Position numbers and translations under genes: made by a program. Shown here piece after piece: positions 1 through 5,102 of a DNA stretch of 5,102 nucleotides. Origin of the DNA: Flavobacteriales bacterium (GTDB lineage Bacteria; Bacteroidota; Bacteroidia; Flavobacteriales_D; Crocinitomicaceae); assembly GCA_947462695.1 (NCBI GenBank), contig CANHQC010000170.1, forward strand, positions 1 through 5,102, in the 5' to 3' direction. Under the pieces are notes generated by a model. That model had not been told where the DNA came from. It searched no databases and saw only the letters and a list, made by a program, of their open reading frames with translations. Within the stretch, counting starts at the first letter, position 1. Every line of letters begins with the position of its first letter.

Positions 1-1296
1 ATTGGGCATTGGATTAACCTGAAAACCTTGTTCGTTAAAGAACCCAAGTTGAGCGAGCTCTCGTTGCGTACGAATGATGTCGTTTCGATTGAATAAATCG
101 CCTGGTTTAGTCCGTATTTCACGTCTGATGACATGATCATTCGTTTTGGTGTTACCTTTAATTATAATTCGTTTCACACGCGCTTCTTTCCCTTCAATTA
201 TGCGCATCTGGTAATTGATGTAATTATTCTGAACATCTGTTTCTACGGGAATTACCTGAAAAAATAAGTACCCGCGATCCATGTACAAGGAAGAGATATC
301 TCTCCCGTCTTCACTCATAAATAAGCGCTGCTCAAGAAGCGGTTTATTGTAGACATCACCTCTTTTAAGCCCAAGAATTGTGTCTAGGTAAGAACTCCTA
401 AACTTGGAGTTACCCATCCAATTGATGTCACCGAAATAGTATTTACCCCCTTCTTCGATGTTCATTTGAATGTACAAGTTCTTGTTACCTGATCGGTAAA
501 CGGTATCGAATGTGATTCGCGCATCACGTAACCCAATAGCGTTAAACTTGCTGAGGACAGCTTGTTTATCTTTTTCGTAAGAGCTTTCGGTGAATTTAGA
601 ACGCTTGAAGAAACGCCAAAGTTTTCGCTCTTTGGTGTCCTTCATTGCCATTCTAAGTTTCCAATCCGGAATGGTTTGGTTTCCATCAATTTTAATTTCT
701 TTGATGCCAACTTTTGCTCCTTTACTTACATCGATTAAGAAAATTTCTGAATTATTCATCAATGTATCACGAACGCGGTTGACCTTCACTTTCACCGAGT
801 AATGCCCTTTTTCCCTAAAGTATCCTTTAATTTTACTTTCAGTCTGATAAATCAAGTTTTCTGTAATTGTTTTTCCAGAATATAAATCAATCTCTTCCCT
901 GACCTTGTCTACCTCACGTTTGTTGATGCCTTTAAATTTGAAACGAGACAACTTCGGTCTTGGGGATACTTTGATTACTAGGTAGATGACACCAGCAACT
1001 TCTTTTTCAGCATAAATTTCGACATCGGAGAATAGCCCTTCATCCCAAAGATTTTTTATGCCTTTTGTGATTTGCTCTCCCGGTATGGTGATGGATTGTC
1101 CTTGTTTCAAACCGGCAACCAATTTTATCGCCTGTGGATCAAAATTATCTGCTCCTTCTACCCTAATCGGGCCAATTTCATATTTACGCGGTTGTTTGTA
1201 ATCAATGATTAAATCTCCTATTGAAATCGGTCCATCCTCCTGAGCCAGAATAGGAAAGAAACCAAAAAGAAGCATTAAGAGAAGTAGTTTCTTCAT
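1..1296 (-). CDS. bamA: BamA, outer-membrane protein assembly factor (N-terminal part, runs off the left edge)
   Basis: The first 432 codons are open, without a stop, from ATG at 1296 to the window edge; the C-terminal beta-barrel is outside. BamA is the Omp85-family core of the machine that folds beta-barrel proteins into the outer membrane. Residues 1-18 are a signal peptide (MKK, then a Leu/Phe-rich core ending PILA), with likely cleavage before Gln19. Five POTRA-like repeats follow, at about 39-112, 113-193, 195-283, 285-370 and 372-432. The last is the clearest: a GNTKT turn, then VIRREI, PGD and LAQLGFF, matching the POTRA5 pattern of known BamA proteins. The third repeat carries a Lys/Arg/Phe-rich insertion near residues 220-240. 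The start is supported by the signal peptide directly after it and by its position 3 bp after the uppS stop, which suggests co-transcription and coupled translation. There is no Shine-Dalgarno site. TamA is an alternative, but five POTRAs favour BamA. Confidence 0.93.
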   Translation of the reverse strand, partial: MKKLLLLMLLFGFFPILAQEDGPISIGDLIIDYKQPRKYEIGPIRVEGADNFDPQAIKLVAGLKQGQSITIPGEQITKGIKNLWDEGLFSDVEIYAEKEVAGVIYLVIKVSPRPKLSRFKFKGINKREVDKVREEIDLYSGKTITENLIYQTESKIKGYFREKGHYSVKVKVNRVRDTLMNNSEIFLIDVSKGAKVGIKEIKIDGNQTIPDWKLRMAMKDTKERKLWRFFKRSKFTESSYEKDKQAVLSKFNAIGLRDARITFDTVYRSGNKNLYIQMNIEEGGKYYFGDINWMGNSKFRSSYLDTILGLKRGDVYNKPLLEQRLFMSEDGRDISSLYMDRGYLFFQVIPVETDVQNNYINYQMRIIEGKEARVKRIIIKGNTKTNDHVIRREIRTKPGDLFNRNDIIRTQRELAQLGFFNEQGFQVNPMPN

Positions 1297-1299
1297 AGA

Positions 1300-2037
1300 T
1301 TACGTTAATTGTTCCGATACAAGACCAAATCGTCGTTCACGAGATTGATAGTCAAGTACCGCTTTGTAAAGATCTTCACGTTTAAAATCAGGCCACAGCA
1401 CCTCCGTAAAATGCAATTCAGTATAAGCGATTTGCCAAAGTAAAAAATTACTCACCCGGCATTCACCACTCGTGCGAATTAACAACTCTGGATCAGGGAC
1501 AGAAGATGTCGTTAAATAGCTGGCAAAGACCTCATCGGTCACTTCAGCATTAAACACGTCATTTTTCGCATCATCGATCAACTGATTAACAGCCGAGAGT
1601 ATTTCCCATCTAGCACTGTAGTTGAGTGCAAGAATTAAAGTGATTTCATCATTGTTTTTGGTAAACTCGATTGATTCATCAAGTTCCTTTTGACAATGGT
1701 CAGGTAATCCTTTGATGTCTCCTATCGTCTTTAAGCGCACTCCGCTACTTGATAATTCCCTTAATTCAGAGGCAAGTGAACGAACCAATAAATCCATTAA
1801 TCCGTCTACCTCTTCTTTCGGTCGATTCCAATTTTCAGTAGAGAAGGCATAAAGAGTGAGGTATCGTACATTCAACTCTTTGGCAGCCTTTAGTGTTTCC
1901 CTAACAGACTCTACGCCAAAGTTGTGCCCATACAAGCGCATGTGACCTTGTTTCTTAGCCCATCGACCATTGCCATCCATGATGATTGCAATGTGCTTTG
2001 GCGTTTTTGACTTATCTATCTGTTCGAGCAAGCTCAT
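1300..2037 (-). CDS. uppS: Isoprenyl transferase, undecaprenyl diphosphate synthase (UppS)
   Basis: This 245-residue protein is a complete cis-prenyltransferase. The family adds isopentenyl diphosphate units to farnesyl diphosphate to make undecaprenyl diphosphate, the lipid carrier for peptidoglycan and surface polysaccharides; it acts at the cytoplasmic face of the inner membrane. Visible motifs are HIAIIMDGNGRWAKK at 15-29, with Asp21 as the Mg/diphosphate-binding residue, R34 and GH at 37-38, FSTENW at 65-70, and RTSGECR at 188-194 followed by SNFLLWQIAYTELHF. Arg188, Arg194 and Glu207 match the substrate-binding residues known from E. coli UppS. The usual NYGGR segment reads NYSAR (139-143). 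Length is normal for the family. The ATG at 2037 fits because the conserved core begins about 14 residues later; its leader is A-rich (AATAAAAA) without a Shine-Dalgarno site. It follows the atpC terminator, so it should have its own promoter, but only a weak candidate is visible. bamA follows after 3 bp. Confidence 0.96.
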   Translation of the reverse strand: MSLLEQIDKSKTPKHIAIIMDGNGRWAKKQGHMRLYGHNFGVESVRETLKAAKELNVRYLTLYAFSTENWNRPKEEVDGLMDLLVRSLASELRELSSSGVRLKTIGDIKGLPDHCQKELDESIEFTKNNDEITLILALNYSARWEILSAVNQLIDDAKNDVFNAEVTDEVFASYLTTSSVPDPELLIRTSGECRVSNFLLWQIAYTELHFTEVLWPDFKREDLYKAVLDYQSRERRFGLVSEQLT

Positions 2038-2115
2038 TTTTTATTGGACAAGTAGCGAAGGTAAGGAAAGAAATTCATTCCCTTCTGCTTGTTTTATGGG
2101 TTAACATACCTTAAC

Positions 2116-2149
2116 AAAAAAGAGGGAGCTGGCGAACCAAATCCCTCTT
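2116..2149 (-). terminator. Intrinsic terminator of the atpDC operon
   Basis: Read on the minus strand, the RNA begins 20 nt after the atpC stop with AAGAGGGA (2149-2142), which pairs fully with TCCCTCTT (2127-2120). Inside lie one U-C mismatch and one G-U pair, then TGG/CCA closing a four-base TTCG loop (2136-2133). The stem therefore has about 13 positions with one mismatch. It ends in a run of six T (2121-2116, the first two also in the stem). The plus-strand side has no T-run after the stem, so it should act only on leftward transcription and separate atpDC from uppS. Confidence 0.9.
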
Positions 2150-2168
2150 CGATTATTTTATATCCTTG

Positions 2169-2465
2169 TTATTCAGCAAGGACAATTACTTTATCATTGA
2201 GCAATTCAACAACACCACCATTGATTGAGACACGAATAACTTTTGAATTGGACGTATCTGCGGATATCATTCCAGATGTTAATTGACTTGCATCAACAGC
2301 TTGTTTCAAATCGACTTTAACAGTACCTTTTGTTAATGCTGAAATGATTGGCGCGTGTCCTTTCAATACTTGAAACAAACCGTCTAATCCTGGTAACTGA
2401 ACCGCCTCTACCTCACCGGAAAAAACCTTCGATTCAGGTGTTATAATTTCTAATTGCATACTCAT
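2169..2465 (-). CDS. atpC: ATP synthase F1 epsilon subunit, short form
   Basis: The product is the epsilon subunit, part of the F1 central stalk that links gamma to the c-ring of ATP synthase on the cytoplasmic side of the inner membrane. The 98 residues show the N-terminal beta-sandwich: LEIITPESKVFSGEV (5-19), LPGLDGLFQVLKGHAPI (24-40), and NGGVVELLNDKVIVLAE at the end. The protein stops where E. coli AtpC (about 139 residues) starts its C-terminal helical hairpin, so that domain is absent; short forms of this kind occur in Bacteroidota. Without it, the known epsilon-type ATPase inhibition should not operate (inference). Residues 51-75 form a loop longer than in E. coli. Start choice is open: ATG at 2465 lies 11 nt after the atpD stop, and ATG at 2459 would give MQLEIITPE, closer to usual N-termini. 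It is co-transcribed with atpD and followed by a terminator. Confidence 0.95.
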   Translation of the reverse strand: MSMQLEIITPESKVFSGEVEAVQLPGLDGLFQVLKGHAPIISALTKGTVKVDLKQAVDASQLTSGMISADTSNSKVIRVSINGGVVELLNDKVIVLAE

Positions 2466-2476
2466 TCAATGAATTA

Positions 2477-3997
<1,521 letters not shown>

Positions 3998-4006
3998 TTA
4001 CTAATC

Positions 4007-4021
4007 AGTGCAAAAAGCACT
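4007..4021 (-). promoter_or_regulatory. Small hairpin in the atpD 5' leader
   Basis: On the minus strand AGTGC (4021-4017) pairs with GCACT (4011-4007) around a loop of five T. It lies between the predicted transcription start and the atpD start codon, ending about 27 nt before it. The stem is only 5 bp, so it is a weak structure. It could tune mRNA stability or translation, or mean nothing. Confidence 0.3.
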
Positions 4022-4037
4022 TCTGCTAATTTGGGCG

Positions 4038-4045
4038 CAAAGATA
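4038..4045 (-). promoter_or_regulatory. Promoter -7 element for atpDC (TATCTTTG)
   Basis: The minus strand reads TATCTTTG, a full match to the Bacteroidota sigma-A -7 consensus TAnnTTTG. Transcription would start near 4031-4034, giving an atpD leader of about 50-55 nt. No TTTG/TTG -33 element is found at the usual 19-21 bp spacing; the nearest, TTTTG, ends only 12 bp away. The call therefore rests on the -7 box and its position in the only sizeable gap upstream of atpD. Confidence 0.65.
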
Positions 4046-4056
4046 ATTGAATTATC
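4042..4056. repeat. Perfect 7-1-7 inverted repeat overlapping the atpD -7 box
   Basis: GATAATT (4042-4048), one base G, then AATTATC (4050-4056) form a perfect dyad. Its left arm shares four bases with the -7 element and the rest covers the spacer upstream. The place is right for an operator that would block RNA polymerase. The low complexity (AT-rich arms) means chance is a real alternative. Confidence 0.4.
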
Positions 4057-4082
4057 CCAAAATGATTGAATTGTAAGATTGA

Positions 4083-4101
4083 TTTTTTGAGATTTTTTTT
4101 T
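4083..4101 (-). promoter_or_regulatory. Two A-tracts upstream of the atpD promoter (UP-like or bent DNA)
   Basis: On the minus strand a run of nine A (4101-4093) and a run of six A (4088-4083) lie about 50-70 bp upstream of the predicted atpD transcription start. Their centres are roughly one helical turn apart (about 11-12 bp), as in curved DNA or promoter-boosting A/T elements. A 10-bp palindrome TTGAGCTCAA (4100-4109) overlaps their upstream edge. The function is inferred from position only. Confidence 0.25.
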
Positions 4102-4116
4102 GAGCTCAACATAAAG

Positions 4117-5102
4117 CTAGAATCTGATGCTGCCGAAATTCTTTTTTATGAGCGATCGTACCGGAAAATAGCTAAAGAAAATGCTTAGGAAACCAACACT
4201 CAAAAGTATAACCAACCCGTCAACGAAAGAAAGCACTACTGGGAAAGCCTGTCCATCAGTTCCAGGCATTGTTAACCAGCCAAATTGGAGTTGTGAAAAA
4301 CAGGTAACGTACCCAATAAAGAGCCCAAAAACTATTCCTCGACCAGCAATTAGCATACCTTCTATGAAAAACAATCGCTCAATGGTTATTCGATTGGCAC
4401 CTAAATGAATTAACGTTTGGATGTTTTCTTTTTTCTCTAAGAAAATCATCGTCAGTGAAGCCACTAAATTGAAGGAGGCTAAAACAAATACAAACAACAA
4501 AATGACAATGACGATTATTTTTTCCGACTGGCTGGTTTTGAAGATAAGCGCATTTTTCTCCAAACTTGTTTTAACCTCAAACTGCGCTCCTAATTGCGCT
4601 TGAATGCGTTCTTTTGTTTCTTTCGCGGAGGCTTCGTCAGCAATGAAAATTCCATAACCAGTTAATTCCTCATTGTACCGCAACAGGTCATGAGCAAATT
4701 GAAATGGCACTACAATGGCTTGACTATTCACTTCTTTGTTGAAATCGAAACGGCCACTGATTGCTATTCTTTCTGCACTAAACGGACTTGAACCTAGCCT
4801 AATCTTAGCTTCCCTTTTTGGCGCATAAAGTACAAATTGTTCCTCGCCTACTTCTTGTGGTATATAGGCATCTAACTGATCAAATAGACGTGCCCCAACT
4901 AACGCTCGTGGAGACGCACTCTTATTCAATAGGCCTTGACCTTCAATGATGTGCGTCGACATCTTGGTTCCGGAAAGAAAAGGTTCCTCTACACCAATAA
5001 GGTTGGCATTCACCCATTTCTGTTCATGTTTGACGACCACCACCTCTTCGATCATTCGAGTTACATACCTAACCCCTGAGATAGTACTTAGTTCCTTTTT
5101 CG
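4117..5102 (-). CDS. LolC/LolE-type (FtsX family) ABC transporter permease, C-terminal part
   Basis: The reading frame is open from the right edge to the TAG stop at 4119-4117 (328 full codons), so the N-terminus is outside the window. An ATG at 5055 is in frame but is not the real start: the 15 codons before it (KKELSTISGVRYVTR) continue the MacB-type periplasmic domain typical of this family. Numbering from that Met, residues 1-175 are periplasmic; 179-205, 231-255 and 276-298 are membrane helices. Between the first two is the cytoplasmic segment EKKENIQTLIHLGANRITIERLFFIEG, the characteristic LolC/E coupling region facing the ATPase LolD. The tail FPVRSLIKK is also typical. LolCDE extracts lipoproteins from the inner membrane for transfer to the outer membrane; that role is inferred from family resemblance, and another FtsX-like exporter is possible. 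No LolD ATPase gene is in the window. No terminator is visible before atpD. Confidence 0.85.
   Translation of the reverse strand, partial: KKELSTISGVRYVTRMIEEVVVVKHEQKWVNANLIGVEEPFLSGTKMSTHIIEGQGLLNKSASPRALVGARLFDQLDAYIPQEVGEEQFVLYAPKREAKIRLGSSPFSAERIAISGRFDFNKEVNSQAIVVPFQFAHDLLRYNEELTGYGIFIADEASAKETKERIQAQLGAQFEVKTSLEKNALIFKTSQSEKIIVIVILLFVFVLASFNLVASLTMIFLEKKENIQTLIHLGANRITIERLFFIEGMLIAGRGIVFGLFIGYVTCFSQLQFGWLTMPGTDGQAFPVVLSFVDGLVILLSVGFLSIFFSYFPVRSLIKKNFGSIRF

Noticed and set aside
590..802. Open frame on the plus strand inside bamA
   Set aside because: It lies fully antisense to the POTRA-coding region, has no recognisable domain, and is explained by codon bias of the true gene.
2056..2063. 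TACCTTCG on the minus strand as a -7 box for uppS
   Set aside because: It has one mismatch to TAnnTTTG, no -33 element at 19-21 bp upstream, and would leave a leader of only about a dozen nt. It is possible but too weak to list as a feature.
2089..2286. Plus-strand open frame across the terminator and the end of atpC
   Set aside because: It crosses the hairpin and the atpC coding sequence, and the protein has no family character.
2459..2465. Choosing ATG 2459 as the sole atpC start
   Set aside because: It gives a more typical N-terminus, but no ribosome-binding feature separates it from ATG 2465, so the longer form was kept and the doubt noted.
4081..4116. A terminator for the permease gene just after its stop
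   Set aside because: The palindrome TTGAGCTCAA cannot form a proper stem and loop, and on the minus strand it is followed by A-runs, not T-runs.
4181..4603. Two plus-strand open frames within the permease gene
   Set aside because: Both are shadows opposite the membrane-helix region; their translations are low-complexity and resemble no protein family.

Overview
The window looks like ordinary chromosomal DNA from a member of the Bacteroidota, probably a flavobacterium-like marine or freshwater group. The evidence is protein character: an ATP synthase beta chain with Bacteroidota-type sequence and insertions, a short epsilon chain without its helical domain, a LolC/E-type permease and a BamA of the style seen in this phylum. 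There are no Shine-Dalgarno sites, the start-codon leaders are A-rich, and one clear TAnnTTTG-type promoter box is present. The genus cannot be fixed from the sequence alone.

All five genes lie on the minus strand, so the transcription order runs from right to left. (1) 5102-4117: the C-terminal two thirds or so of a LolC/LolE/FtsX-family ABC transporter permease; its start lies beyond the right edge. (2) 4116-3980: a 137-bp intergenic region with A-tracts, a promoter -7 box overlapped by a perfect inverted repeat, and a small leader hairpin. (3) 3979-2477 and 2465-2169: atpD and atpC, the F1 beta and epsilon subunits, as a two-gene operon closed by an intrinsic terminator at 2149-2116. (4) 2037-1300: uppS, undecaprenyl diphosphate synthase. 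(5) 1296-1: bamA, starting 3 bp after uppS and running off the left edge; the visible part holds the signal peptide and all or nearly all of five POTRA domains.

The genes form three functional blocks. The permease probably works in lipoprotein export to the outer membrane. atpDC supplies catalytic and central-stalk parts of ATP synthase, whose other subunits are not in this window. uppS-bamA joins lipid-carrier synthesis for the cell wall with outer-membrane protein assembly. I found no mobile element, CRISPR array, RNA gene or defence system, and nothing that looks like a new biological system. The points worth a second look are the dyad over the atpD promoter box, the insertions in AtpD, the truncated AtpC, the separated atpDC locus and the tight uppS-bamA junction.
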